DNA of 64,000 nt, taken from NCBI GenBank assembly GCA_049518415.1, contig JBEKRX010000052.1, positions 14,785 to 78,784 of the forward strand. Direction: 5' to 3'. Positions 17,537-26,446 of the stretch are shown piece after piece; position 1 is the stretch's first letter; each line of letters starts with the position of its first letter. The notes under the pieces were generated by a model. The model worked only from the letters and a program-made list of their open reading frames with translations. It was not told where the DNA came from and searched no databases. A program made the translations under genes and the position numbers. This stretch comes from CAVQND01 sp049518415. GTDB lineage: Bacteria; Verrucomicrobiota; Verrucomicrobiia; Limisphaerales; UBA8199.

Positions 17537-18069
17537 AGGCAGATTGGACCTGATTGACTATCTCATAACCCGTCTCTAATGCAAAGCCAATTTCTTTCAG
17601 CGCCGCACCGGGCAGGGTCGATTCAAGACGGGAGGCTTTCCCGCCCGGCCGGAGAAGGCCGCCCGAGGCGGTCCCGACGAGTCGCAAGCAGGCCGGCCCT
17701 ACAGGAACAGAATGCCAAGCGCGCCCTTTTGCGGCCGGCTCAGGGCGTGTTTCAGCCTGCGAACCCCTCTGTAACAACCCCGGGCCGCCCAAAAGTTGGG
17801 GCGGAAAAATTTTTGAACTTTCGCACAATCAGGTATTGACAAGGCAGGCCAGTTTTTATAAAACTTGGGACGGTTCGGGTAGCGGATCGTTTTCCTTCAG
17901 CGGGATTCCCCATCCCCACCTCCTTGGCGAACCGTTGCCCGAGCCACTTTTGTTCCCCCAAGACCCCTTCAGTACTCCGGTGGCAACGGCGGCCAGCGGG
18001 CGACTTTGAGGTTGAGGTCGGCGTCCGCTGCGAACAGCGAACGGCGAATCCCGATGCGGCATCGGGACT
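17537..18069. other. Gap with hairpins and an orphan promoter-like site, no gene
   Basis: No gene with family features is seen. The stretch contains TTGACA at 17836-17841 followed after 15 nt by TATAAA on the plus strand, with no plus-strand gene behind it, and a palindrome CCCGATGCCGCATCGGG-like near 18049-18066. The DUF1573 operon promoter should lie in the first 100 bases, but no clear pair of boxes could be assigned. Confidence 0.45.
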
Positions 18070-18258
18070 CTACTTGCTCTGGTGTCGCTCCAGGCTGCGC
18101 TCCAGGTTCAGGATTTTCCTGCCCAGGATTTGCGTTTGCTTGAGCAGGCCATCCGCTTCCTGCTGGGTCGAGAACTCCAGGTCGGCGCTCAGGATGAGTT
18201 GGGTTTCCACTTCGCAACTCGCACCGCGTCGCTGAGCCGCTCCTGGACGACTGGTTCA
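18070..18258 (-). pseudogene. Four-helix-bundle (S23/TIGR02436-type) protein, C-terminal fragment
   Basis: The last 48 codons before a TAG read EVETQLILSADLEFSTQQEADGLLKQTQILGRKILNLERSL, which matches the C-terminal half of small four-helix-bundle proteins (SxxExxTQLxxAxxLGYL...L..L.R.L). Upstream the frame changes near 18210 and no start or N-terminal half is found, so this is a relic. Such genes are often inside 23S rRNA intervening sequences or near mobile DNA. Confidence 0.55.
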
Positions 18259-18265
18259 AGCGCCC

Positions 18266-18294
18266 AATACGTCAGCGTATTTATGAAACGGCCC
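18266..18294. repeat. Short hairpin repeat behind the RND stop codon (copy 1)
   Basis: AATACG-TCAG-CGTATT forms a 6-bp stem with a 4-base loop and is followed by TATGAAACGGCCC. On the minus strand it starts directly after the TAG of the MdtC-like pump gene. A near-identical copy stands at 36228-36256, also right behind a stop codon. Confidence 0.8.
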
Positions 18295-18295
18295 A

Positions 18296-21200
18296 CTAAG
18301 CCGTGGGGCGGCGGCGGAGGGGGAGGAGGAAGGCGAGCCGTTGCTGGCGCCAGGCGGCGAAGCGTCGGCGCAGGTGCTCGAAGGCGAGATAGACCACGGG
18401 GGTCGTGAACAGGGTCATGGCCTGCGAAAAGAGCAGCCCGCCGACAATCGCGACGCCGAGCGGTTGGCGGAGTTCCGAACCGGTGCCCATGCCGATGGCC
18501 AGGGGCACGGCGCCGAACATGGCGGCCATGGTGGTCATCATGATCGGGCGGAAACGGATGACGGCGGCCTGGTAGATGGCCTCTTCCGGGCTGGCGTTGG
18601 CGTGGCGCTCCGCCTCGAGGGCAAAGTCAATCATGAGGATGGCGTTTTTCTTGACGATGCCGATCAGGAGGATGATGCCGATAAAGGAAACCAGGGAGAG
18701 GTCGAAGCGGGTGGCCAGCAGGGCCAGGAGCGCCCCCACGCCGGCCGAGGGGAGGGTCGAGAGGATGGTGACGGGATGGATGAGGCTCTCGTACAACATG
18801 CCGAGGACGACATAGACGGCGATGAGGGCGGCGAGGACGAGGATGGGGGTGCTGGCGAGCGAGGCCTTGAAGACCTGGGCCGTGCCCTGGAAGCTGCCTT
18901 GGACGCTGGCCGGCATGTGAAGCTCCCTGACCGCCCGCTCGACGGCCTCGGTGGCCTGGCCCAGGGACGTGCCGAGAGCCAGGTTGAACGAAAGGGTGAC
19001 GGCCGGGAATTGGCCCTGGTGATTGACCGACAGGTAGGCGTTGCCGGGCTGGAATCTCGCCAGGGCCGAAAGGGGCACCAGGTTGCCTTTGTTCGACTTG
19101 ACGTAAATCTGCTTGAGGGAATCAGGGTCGGCGAGAAACGCCGGGTCGGCCTCGAGGATGACGTAATGCTGGTTGTAGCGTTTGTAGAGGGTGGAGACCT
19201 GGCGTTGGCCAAAGGCATCGTAGAGGGTATTGTCAATGGCGGCGGGCGACACGCCCAGGCGCGCCGCGGCGTCGCGGTCCACCACCACGTTGGCCTGGAG
19301 GCCGCCGGTGAGTTGGTCGCTGCTGACGTCGCGCAGCAGGGGATGCAGGCGCAGCTTGTTCACCAGGAGGGCCGACCAGTATTTGAGTTCGTCCAGGTCG
19401 GTGGATTGCAGGGCGTACTGGTATTGCGCCTTGCTCATGCGCCCGCCCACGCGGATGTCCTGGCTGGCCTGCATGAAGAGCATGATACCGGGCAGCCGGG
19501 CGAGCTTGCGGCGCAACCGGTCGATGACCACCTCCGCACTGACGCGCCGCTGGGCGAGGGACTTGAGCATGACGAACATGCGTCCGTTGTTGACGGTGGC
19601 ACTGCCGGTGCCACTGACGAACGACCCCAGGGCCTCGACCGCCGGGTCGGCGACCACCTGGGCGAGGACTTGCCGGTGGAGACGGGACATCGCCTGGAAG
19701 GAGATGTCCTGGGCGGCCTCGGTGGTGCCCATGATGCTGCCGGTATCCTGCTGGGGAAAGAAACCCTTGGGCACGATCTTGTAAAGCCAGACGGTCGCCC
19801 CCAGGGTGGCGAAAAACACCAGGAGCATGAAATGTTGATGCCGCAGCACCCACTTGAGCCCGGCTTCGTAGCCGCCCCGCAGCCCGTTGAAGGCCCCCGC
19901 GCAGGCCCGATAAAACGGCCCGGGCGGCCCGTAGCTGGCTTCCGCCCGCAAGAAACGGGAACACATCATCGGCGTGAGCGTCAGCGAGAGCAGCCCCGAC
20001 ACCAGGACCGCCATGCTCAAGGTCACCGCAAATTCGTGGAACAACCGGCCGATCAACCCGCTCATGAACAGGAGCGGAATGAACACCGCCACCAGGGAGG
20101 TGGTCATGGAGACAATCGTAAACCCGATCTGTTTGGCCCCTTGGAGGGCCGCGGGGAAGGCGAGTTCGCCGTGCTCGATGTGGCGGAAGATGTTCTCGAT
20201 GACGACAATGGCATCATCGACCACGAACCCGACGGAGATGGTGATGGCCATCAAGGAGAGATTGTCCAGGGTGTAGTGGCAGAAATGCATGCCGGCGAAG
20301 GTGGCGGCCAGGGCCAGGGGGACCGTGATGCTGGCAATGAAGGTGGGCCAGAAGCGGCGCAGGAACAGGAAGATCACCAGGACCACCAGCGTGATGCTGA
20401 GCAGGAGCGCCAACTGCACCTCTTTGACCGAGGCCTGGATGGTCCGGGTGCGATCGCTAATCGGGGTGATCTTGATCGAGGGCGGCAACCATTCCGCCAG
20501 GTGGGGGAGCTCCTTCTTGATGCGGGCGACGGTCTCAATGACGTTGGCATCGGCCTGTTTGAAGACGATGGCCAGCACGGCGTCATTGGTCCCGGACCAG
20601 CCGGCCTGCAACGTGTTCTCGACACTGTCGATCACCTTGCCGAAGGAGCTGAGTTTGACGGGGCCGCCCAGTTTTTGGGTGAGGATCAACGACTGGTACT
20701 CCTCGGCCCGGAGGAGTTGGTCGTTGCTGTCGAGGGTGTAGGCCAGGGCGTCGCCGTCGAAGCTGCCTTTGGGCAGGTCCACGTTGACCTGGCTGAGCAG
20801 CCCGCGGGCGTCTTCCAGGCTCAGCCCGGCCGAGGCCAGGGCGGCCGGGTTCAGTTGCACGCGGATGGCGTCCTTGGCCGCCCCGCTGATGCTGACCTGG
20901 CTGACGCCTTCGATCTGGCTGAGGCGCTGGGCGATAATGGTGTCCGCGTAATCGTAAATCTGCCTGGCGGGCAGCGTGTCGGAGGTCATCGCCAGGATGA
21001 GGACCGGCGCATCGGCGGGGTTGACCTTGCGATAGATGGGCGGGGCGGGCAGGTTGATGGGCAAATCGCCGGCGGCGGCGTTGATGGCCGCCTGCACATC
21101 CCGCGCTGCGCCGTCCACGTTGCGCTCGAGGTTGAATTGGATGGTTATGGACGTGCCGCCCAGGGTGCTGACCGAAGTAATCTCCGACACCCCGGAGATC

Positions 21201-21418
21201 TGGCCCAAGCGGCGCTCCAGGGGCGCGGCGACCGTGGAGGCGACGGTGGCGGGATCGGCCCCGGGCAGGGCGGCCCAGACCCAAATCATGGGGAAATCGA
21301 CGCGCGGGATCGGCGCCACCGGCAGGAAGTGATAGGCCACAATCCCTGCCAGGAACAGTCCCGCCGCCAGCAGCGAAGTGCCGACCGGCCGGCGGATGAA
21401 TGGCTCCGAGACGCTCAT
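18296..21418 (-). CDS. RND multidrug efflux pump, MdtC-like (HAE1 family)
   Basis: 1040-residue inner-membrane proton-driven pump. It starts MSVSEPFIRRPVGTSLLAAGLFLAGIVAYHFLPVAPIPRVDFP, the typical MdtB/MdtC N-terminus, and has the TM4 proton-relay Asp pair in FVVDDAIVVIEN, periplasmic porter domains, and the C-terminal half with GIVKKNAILMIDFALEAER. ATG 21418 is chosen over TTG 21424. It is the last gene of an adaptor-RND-RND unit (24750-26096, 21509-24628), like E. coli mdtABC, where MdtB and MdtC form a mixed trimer. An outer membrane factor is not encoded beside it, so it would use a TolC-like channel from elsewhere, for example the one at 49279-50688. Confidence 0.95.
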   Translation of the reverse strand: MSVSEPFIRRPVGTSLLAAGLFLAGIVAYHFLPVAPIPRVDFPMIWVWAALPGADPATVASTVAAPLERRLGQISGVSEITSVSTLGGTSITIQFNLERNVDGAARDVQAAINAAAGDLPINLPAPPIYRKVNPADAPVLILAMTSDTLPARQIYDYADTIIAQRLSQIEGVSQVSISGAAKDAIRVQLNPAALASAGLSLEDARGLLSQVNVDLPKGSFDGDALAYTLDSNDQLLRAEEYQSLILTQKLGGPVKLSSFGKVIDSVENTLQAGWSGTNDAVLAIVFKQADANVIETVARIKKELPHLAEWLPPSIKITPISDRTRTIQASVKEVQLALLLSITLVVLVIFLFLRRFWPTFIASITVPLALAATFAGMHFCHYTLDNLSLMAITISVGFVVDDAIVVIENIFRHIEHGELAFPAALQGAKQIGFTIVSMTTSLVAVFIPLLFMSGLIGRLFHEFAVTLSMAVLVSGLLSLTLTPMMCSRFLRAEASYGPPGPFYRACAGAFNGLRGGYEAGLKWVLRHQHFMLLVFFATLGATVWLYKIVPKGFFPQQDTGSIMGTTEAAQDISFQAMSRLHRQVLAQVVADPAVEALGSFVSGTGSATVNNGRMFVMLKSLAQRRVSAEVVIDRLRRKLARLPGIMLFMQASQDIRVGGRMSKAQYQYALQSTDLDELKYWSALLVNKLRLHPLLRDVSSDQLTGGLQANVVVDRDAAARLGVSPAAIDNTLYDAFGQRQVSTLYKRYNQHYVILEADPAFLADPDSLKQIYVKSNKGNLVPLSALARFQPGNAYLSVNHQGQFPAVTLSFNLALGTSLGQATEAVERAVRELHMPASVQGSFQGTAQVFKASLASTPILVLAALIAVYVVLGMLYESLIHPVTILSTLPSAGVGALLALLATRFDLSLVSFIGIILLIGIVKKNAILMIDFALEAERHANASPEEAIYQAAVIRFRPIMMTTMAAMFGAVPLAIGMGTGSELRQPLGVAIVGGLLFSQAMTLFTTPVVYLAFEHLRRRFAAWRQQRLAFLLPLRRRPTA

Positions 21419-21425
21419 ACCCAAT

Positions 21426-21510
21426 AGTTACAAGGTTACAAAGGTTACATCGTTAGCTGGTGGCAAGGCTCCAGGGTCGGCCGGGCTGTAACCAGGTAAC
21501 CAGGTAACTC
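21426..21510. repeat. GTTACA / GTAACC octamer repeats between the two RND genes
   Basis: Three GTTACAAG-like units at 21426-21452 and, in opposite sense, three GTAACCAG-like units at 21488-21510 frame the 90-bp gap between the pump genes. They are complementary enough (GGTTAC/GTAACC) to fold the gap into a hairpin on the mRNA. Confidence 0.6.
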
Positions 21511-24500
21511 ATAAGGCCGTCGCCGCTTCTTGGGCGGGGTCGGGCAGGTGCGCCGCTTGGCGCCAGCGGCGGAACCAATGGCCAAAGCGATCCATGTAGA
21601 GATAAACCACGGGGGTGGTATAAAGGGTGATGAATTGGGAGAGCAACAGGCCGCCGACGATGGCGATGCCCATGGGGCGGCGCAGTTCGGAGCCTTCGCC
21701 GTGCTGCAGGGCCAGGGGCAGCGCGCCGAGCAGCGCGGCCATGGTGGTCATCATGATGGGACGGAACCGCAGGAGGCAGGCCTGATAGATCGATTTTTCG
21801 GGCGGCAGGCCCTCCTGGCGCTCGGCGTCGAGGGCGAAGTCGATCATCATGATGGCATTCTTCTGCACGATACCGATGAGCAGGACGATGCCGATCAGGG
21901 AGATGAGCGAGAGATCGTTGCCCGTGAGCATCAAGGCCACCAAGGCGCCCACCCCGGCCGAAGGGAGGCTGGAGAGGATGGTAATGGGATGGATGTAGCT
22001 CTCATAGAGCACGCCCAGGACAATGTAGATGACGATGATGGCGGCCAGAATGAGGAACGGCTCGCTCTTGAGCGAGGAACGGAACTCGGCGGCGCTGCCG
22101 GAGAACGTGCTCACCACGGTCTCGGGCAGTTCGATTTGCTTTTCGGTCCGCTGGATGGCCTTGACGGCCTCGCCCAGCGAAGCGCCGGGGCGCAAGTTGA
22201 AGGACAGCGTCACCGCCGGGAACTGGCCCTGGTGGAGGATGGTCAGGGGCGCCGTGCCGGTCTTGAGAGTGGCGAACGCGCTCAAGGGGACGAGTTGGCC
22301 AGTGGAGGACTTGACGTAGATCTTGGCCAGGGATTCCGGCGTGAGTTGAAAACCGGGGTCGGCTTCCAAGATGACGCGGTATTGGTTGAGCTGGGTAAAG
22401 ATGGTGGAGACCTGCCGCTGGCCGAAGGCGTCGTAAAGGGTATCGTCGATGGCCTGGGGCAGGATGCTCAAGCGCGAGGCCGTTTCGCGATTCACCACCA
22501 CGCTGGCCTGGAGTCCGCCCGCCTGCTCGTCGCTGGCGACGTCGGTCAACTCGGGCAAGTCGCGCAGCTTGGCCAGGAGCTTGCCGGCCCACTGCGACAA
22601 CTCGTCTTCATCGGCGTCTTGGAGGGTGTACTGAAACTGGGTGCGGCTAACCCGGCTGTCAATCTGCACGTCCTGGACTGCCTGCATGAAGAGGGAGATG
22701 CCCTGGACCTGCTGCGCGGCGGCGCGCAGGCGTTGGATGATCTCGCCGGCTGTGGCCCGGCGGTTATCGCGCCGCTTGAGGCCGATATAGAGGCGGCCGG
22801 TGTTCATGGTCGGGTTGACCGAGCCGCCGCCCACGAACGAGGCCACGCTGAGCACGTCCCGGTCTTGCAGGGCCAGGTCCGCCACCTGCCGCTGGCGCTG
22901 GACCATGGCCTTGAAGGAAATGGTCTGGGCGGCATCGGTGATGCCCAGGATGAGGCCGGTGTCCTGCTGCGGCAGCAGGCCTTTGGGCACCACCACATAA
23001 AGCCAAATGGTCGCCGCCAGGGTCACCAGCGCCACGCTCAGCACAAAGAACTGATGGCGGAGCACCCATTGCAGCCCCCGCTCGTAGGTGCGGAGCAGGC
23101 CTTTGAAAAACCGCTCCGTGGCCTGAAAGAGCCGGCCATGCCGCTGTTTGTCTTCCGGCTCCAGGAGCCGGGAGCACATCATCGGCGTGAGCGTCAGCGA
23201 GACGGTGGCTGAGACCATGACCGCCACGCTCAGCGTGATGGCAAACTCCCGGAACAGCCGCCCCACGATCCCCGGCATGAAAATCAGCGGGATGAACACT
23301 GCCACCAGCGAGAAACTCAGGGAAACGACCGTGAATCCGATCTGCTTGGACCCTTTGAGCGCCGCCGGCAACGGTCGCTCGCCCGCCTCGATGAACCGGA
23401 CGATGTTCTCAATCATCACGATCGCGTCGTCCACCACGAAACCGGTCGCGATGGTCAGCGCCATCAACGAGAGATTGTCGAGGCTGAAACCGATGAGTTT
23501 CATCACCCCGAAAGTCCCGATCACCGCCAGCGGCAGGGCCACGCTGGGGATGACGGTGGCCCAGAGCTTGCGCAGGAACAGGAAGATCACCAGCACCACC
23601 AGCCCCACCGCCAGCAGCAGCGAAAACTGCACGTCCCGGACGGACGCGCGGATCGTCTCCGTCCGGTCGGTCAGGATGGAGAGCTTCACCGCCGGCGGGA
23701 TGCCGGCGCGCAGGCGCGGCAGCAGGGCCTTGACCCGGTCGGCCGTTTCGATGATGTTGGCCCCCGGCTGGCGCTGGATGTCGAGAATGACCGCCGGCCT
23801 TTGGCCCACCCACGCGGCCAGGCGCACGTTCTCCACGTTATCGACCACCTCGCCCAAGTCGCGCAGCCGCACCGGCGAACCATTCCGGTAGGCGACAATG
23901 ACCTCGGCATACTCGGCGGCCGAGAAGATCTGGTCGTTCGCCCCAATGGCGTAGGATTGCCTGGCCCCGTCGAACGACCCCTTGGGCGCGTTGATATTGT
24001 TTGCCATCAGCGCGGTCCGAATGTCCTCGAACCCCAGCCCCAGCCCCGCCAGCACCGAGGGGTTGACCCGCACGCGGATGGCCGGTTTTTGGTTGCCTTC
24101 GATGGTGACGAGGCCGACGCCGCTGACTTCGCTCAGCTTTTGCGCCAGCACCGTGTCCGCCAGGTCGTTGACCTTCTCCAGGGGCAGGGTGTCGGAGGTG
24201 ATGGCCAAGGTGAGAATGGGGGTGTCGGCCGGGTTGACTTTGCTGTAGGTGGGCGGGTTGGGCATCTTGGGCAGCACCCCATTGGCGGCGTTCATGGCCG
24301 CCTGCACGTCCTGCGCCGCCGCGTCGATGTCCCGGTCCAGATTGAATTGCAGGGTGACGCTCGAGTTGCCGAAGGAGCTGATCGAAGTCATCATCGCCAG
24401 CCCGCTGATCTGCCCGAATTGCCGCTCCAACGGGGTGGTCACCGAGGAGGCCATCACGTCCGGACCGGCGCCGGGGAATTGCGCGGCCACCTGGATGGTC

Positions 24501-24628
24501 GGAAAGTCCACCGGCGGCAGGGCCGCGACCGGCAGCAGGAAATAGCCGAGCATGCCCATCAACACCACTCCGGCCATGAGCAGCGACGTGGCAATCGGCC
24601 GCCGGATGAAGGGTTCGGAAATGTTCAC
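21509..24628 (-). CDS. RND multidrug efflux pump, MdtB-like (HAE1 family)
   Basis: 1039-residue pump beginning with GTG: MNISEPFIRRPIATSLLMAGVVLMGMLGYFLLPVAALPPVDFPTIQV. It carries the TM4 motif FVVDDAIVMIENIVRF with both proton-relay aspartates, and in the second half GIVQKNAIMMIDFALDAER. It is the middle gene of the mdtABC-like unit and paralogous to the following gene, with which it probably forms a heterotrimer (known for MdtB2C). The adaptor gene ends 121 nt upstream. Confidence 0.95.
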   Translation of the reverse strand: MNISEPFIRRPIATSLLMAGVVLMGMLGYFLLPVAALPPVDFPTIQVAAQFPGAGPDVMASSVTTPLERQFGQISGLAMMTSISSFGNSSVTLQFNLDRDIDAAAQDVQAAMNAANGVLPKMPNPPTYSKVNPADTPILTLAITSDTLPLEKVNDLADTVLAQKLSEVSGVGLVTIEGNQKPAIRVRVNPSVLAGLGLGFEDIRTALMANNINAPKGSFDGARQSYAIGANDQIFSAAEYAEVIVAYRNGSPVRLRDLGEVVDNVENVRLAAWVGQRPAVILDIQRQPGANIIETADRVKALLPRLRAGIPPAVKLSILTDRTETIRASVRDVQFSLLLAVGLVVLVIFLFLRKLWATVIPSVALPLAVIGTFGVMKLIGFSLDNLSLMALTIATGFVVDDAIVMIENIVRFIEAGERPLPAALKGSKQIGFTVVSLSFSLVAVFIPLIFMPGIVGRLFREFAITLSVAVMVSATVSLTLTPMMCSRLLEPEDKQRHGRLFQATERFFKGLLRTYERGLQWVLRHQFFVLSVALVTLAATIWLYVVVPKGLLPQQDTGLILGITDAAQTISFKAMVQRQRQVADLALQDRDVLSVASFVGGGSVNPTMNTGRLYIGLKRRDNRRATAGEIIQRLRAAAQQVQGISLFMQAVQDVQIDSRVSRTQFQYTLQDADEDELSQWAGKLLAKLRDLPELTDVASDEQAGGLQASVVVNRETASRLSILPQAIDDTLYDAFGQRQVSTIFTQLNQYRVILEADPGFQLTPESLAKIYVKSSTGQLVPLSAFATLKTGTAPLTILHQGQFPAVTLSFNLRPGASLGEAVKAIQRTEKQIELPETVVSTFSGSAAEFRSSLKSEPFLILAAIIVIYIVLGVLYESYIHPITILSSLPSAGVGALVALMLTGNDLSLISLIGIVLLIGIVQKNAIMMIDFALDAERQEGLPPEKSIYQACLLRFRPIMMTTMAALLGALPLALQHGEGSELRRPMGIAIVGGLLLSQFITLYTTPVVYLYMDRFGHWFRRWRQAAHLPDPAQEAATAL

Positions 24629-24749
24629 GTTTCGGGTTTCTTTTGGCCTTGGGCCTTAGAGTCTTTGGTCGCAACACCTACGTTTTTGCGTGAATGTCTT
24701 GGCATGTTTCCTTTGGAGGGGCCTGATTCTTCGGCGCGGAGCGCCGCAT

Positions 24750-26096
24750 TTAACGCGGCGGGGGAAGGCCCACGTTGCTCTTCCCACCCAGGACTTGACG
24801 CTTCGCTCCTGGTTGCGGCTCCGCCGCGTTAAGCCTTGGGCCTTCCGATTTCCCGGCGGGGGCGGCCGTCTCGCGCAACTCTACCTTCGCTCCGCCCTGC
24901 AGTCGATACTGCCCGTCCACGACCACCCGCTCTCCGGGCTGCAGCCCTTCCTGGATCAGGGCCTGGCCTTCCTGGGTCTGGGCCACCTTGATCGGCCGCA
25001 CCTGCGCTTTCAAATCGTTGTCAATGACATAAGCAAAGTCGCCGGCTGGCCCGTGCTGGACCACCGCGGCGGGCACAACCGTGCCGCCTTTGCGCGTCTC
25101 CAGGAGCAGGCGCGCGTTCACGAACTGACCCGGCCAGAGCTTGAGGTCGTCGTTGGGAAAAATGGCTTTGAGCCGGATGGTGCCGGTGGTGGCATCGATT
25201 TGGTTATCGATTACCGCCAGCTTGCCCTCCGCGAGCCTGGTGCGGTTGTCGCGGCCCATGGCGAAGGCCGAAAGCGTCTGGCCGGCAGCCACGCGGGCCT
25301 GGATTTGGCCCAGCGTCGTCTCGGGCAACATGAAGACCACCGCGATGGGACGCAGTTGGGTGATGACCACAATGCCGCTGGCATCGCTGGCGTGGACGAG
25401 GTTGCCCTGGTCCACCAGGCGGAGGCCCGCGCGGCCAGCCAGCGGGGAAGTGATGGTCGCATAGCTGAGCTGGACCTGGGCATTGCTGATGGCCGCCTGG
25501 TCCGCTTTGACGGTGGCTACCAGTTGCTCGACCAAGGCCTCCTGGGTGTCGTAGTCCTGCTGCGCCAGAATCTTGCTGGCCAGCAACTCCTTGTCCCGGC
25601 CCAGGGTGAGCCGGGCCACGGCGCTTTGGGCCTCGTCCTGGGCCTTCTTGGCCACGCACTGGTCCAACTGCGCCTGGAAGGGCGCCGGGTCGATTTGCGC
25701 CAGCAGGTCGCCGGCGCGCACATCCTGGCCCTCGACAAAGGCGATCTTCTCGATCTGGCCATCGACGCGCGAGCGGACGGTCACCAGGTTGAAGGCTTGA
25801 ACGTTGCCGATGCCGTCGAGATAAATCGGCACGTCCTTGCTCTCCACCGTCCCGGCAATGACCGGCACCGCAAAACTCCCCAGCCCCGGTCGGCCGCCGC
25901 CCGGACCGCCGGAGGAGCCCTGCCGCCGGTTGCAGCCCCACCCCAGAACCGCCACCACGGCCAGCAGGAAAACTCCGCGCCGGGCATAAGGCCCAGCTTT
26001 GCTCTTCGCCACCGTGCCCGCCCTCGCCACGGCCTGATTCAATCGGCTCGCCGGCTCGGCCGCCGGGCCGTTTCCAGGTTCAAGGTTTGCTGTCAT
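24750..26096 (-). CDS. RND periplasmic adaptor, MdtA/HlyD-like
   Basis: 448-residue membrane-fusion protein linking the RND pumps to an outer-membrane channel. It has an N-terminal signal/anchor (GVFLLAVVAVLGWGCNRR, possible lipobox LGWGC), a Gly-rich linker, lipoyl half (GTVESKDVPIYLDGIGNVQAFNLVTVRSRVDGQIEKIAFVEGQDVRAGDLLAQIDPAPFQAQLDQ), an alpha-hairpin, the second lipoyl half, beta-barrel (PETTLGQIQARV) and a membrane-proximal domain (VVDGQYRLQGGAKVELRE). ATG 26096 was chosen; a longer frame reaches 26369 but adds residues without family likeness. First gene of the mdtABC-like unit. Confidence 0.92.
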   Translation of the reverse strand: MTANLEPGNGPAAEPASRLNQAVARAGTVAKSKAGPYARRGVFLLAVVAVLGWGCNRRQGSSGGPGGGRPGLGSFAVPVIAGTVESKDVPIYLDGIGNVQAFNLVTVRSRVDGQIEKIAFVEGQDVRAGDLLAQIDPAPFQAQLDQCVAKKAQDEAQSAVARLTLGRDKELLASKILAQQDYDTQEALVEQLVATVKADQAAISNAQVQLSYATITSPLAGRAGLRLVDQGNLVHASDASGIVVITQLRPIAVVFMLPETTLGQIQARVAAGQTLSAFAMGRDNRTRLAEGKLAVIDNQIDATTGTIRLKAIFPNDDLKLWPGQFVNARLLLETRKGGTVVPAAVVQHGPAGDFAYVIDNDLKAQVRPIKVAQTQEGQALIQEGLQPGERVVVDGQYRLQGGAKVELRETAAPAGKSEGPRLNAAEPQPGAKRQVLGGKSNVGLPPPR

Positions 26097-26446
26097 GACA
26101 CTCAAATTCGGTGGAAAATATCCGATCAGACGCGCGGGGCAATCCCTTTGTTCACGCGCCCCGCGTGCGGGGGCGCATCTGGCCAGTACCACCACGCAAT
26201 GCCGCGGCGGAACGCCGCCTTCAGGCGGCAGCAGCGTCGGAATGGGCTGCGACACCGAGCATTCCAACATCTCTCGCACTCCCAAGGCCCTGCCGTCCCG
26301 CAGGGCGGGACGGCGTTCCTGGGCCGTGGTGGTGGTGTCAAGACGCGCCCACGCAACCATGCGTGGCAAGGCGTGACTTGCAGCAGCGGCGTTTTTAACT
26401 TGAAATTCGGCGTCTGCTGCGCAATTCTCAGGAGACAGAAAGAGCC
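26097..26446. other. Divergent gap between adaptor and ankyrin genes
   Basis: Promoters for both divergent genes should lie here but no convincing box pairs were found. The stretch holds hairpins, GAACGCCGCC/GGCGGC near 26210-26230 and GTCCCGC-AGG-GCGGGAC near 26300, of a kind seen in other gaps of the window. Confidence 0.45.

Noticed and set aside
18341..21427. Plus-strand open frame of about 1000 codons antisense to the MdtC-like pump
   Set aside because: Translation is Asp/Gly/His/Glu-rich without any family motif; it mirrors the codon bias of the RND gene.
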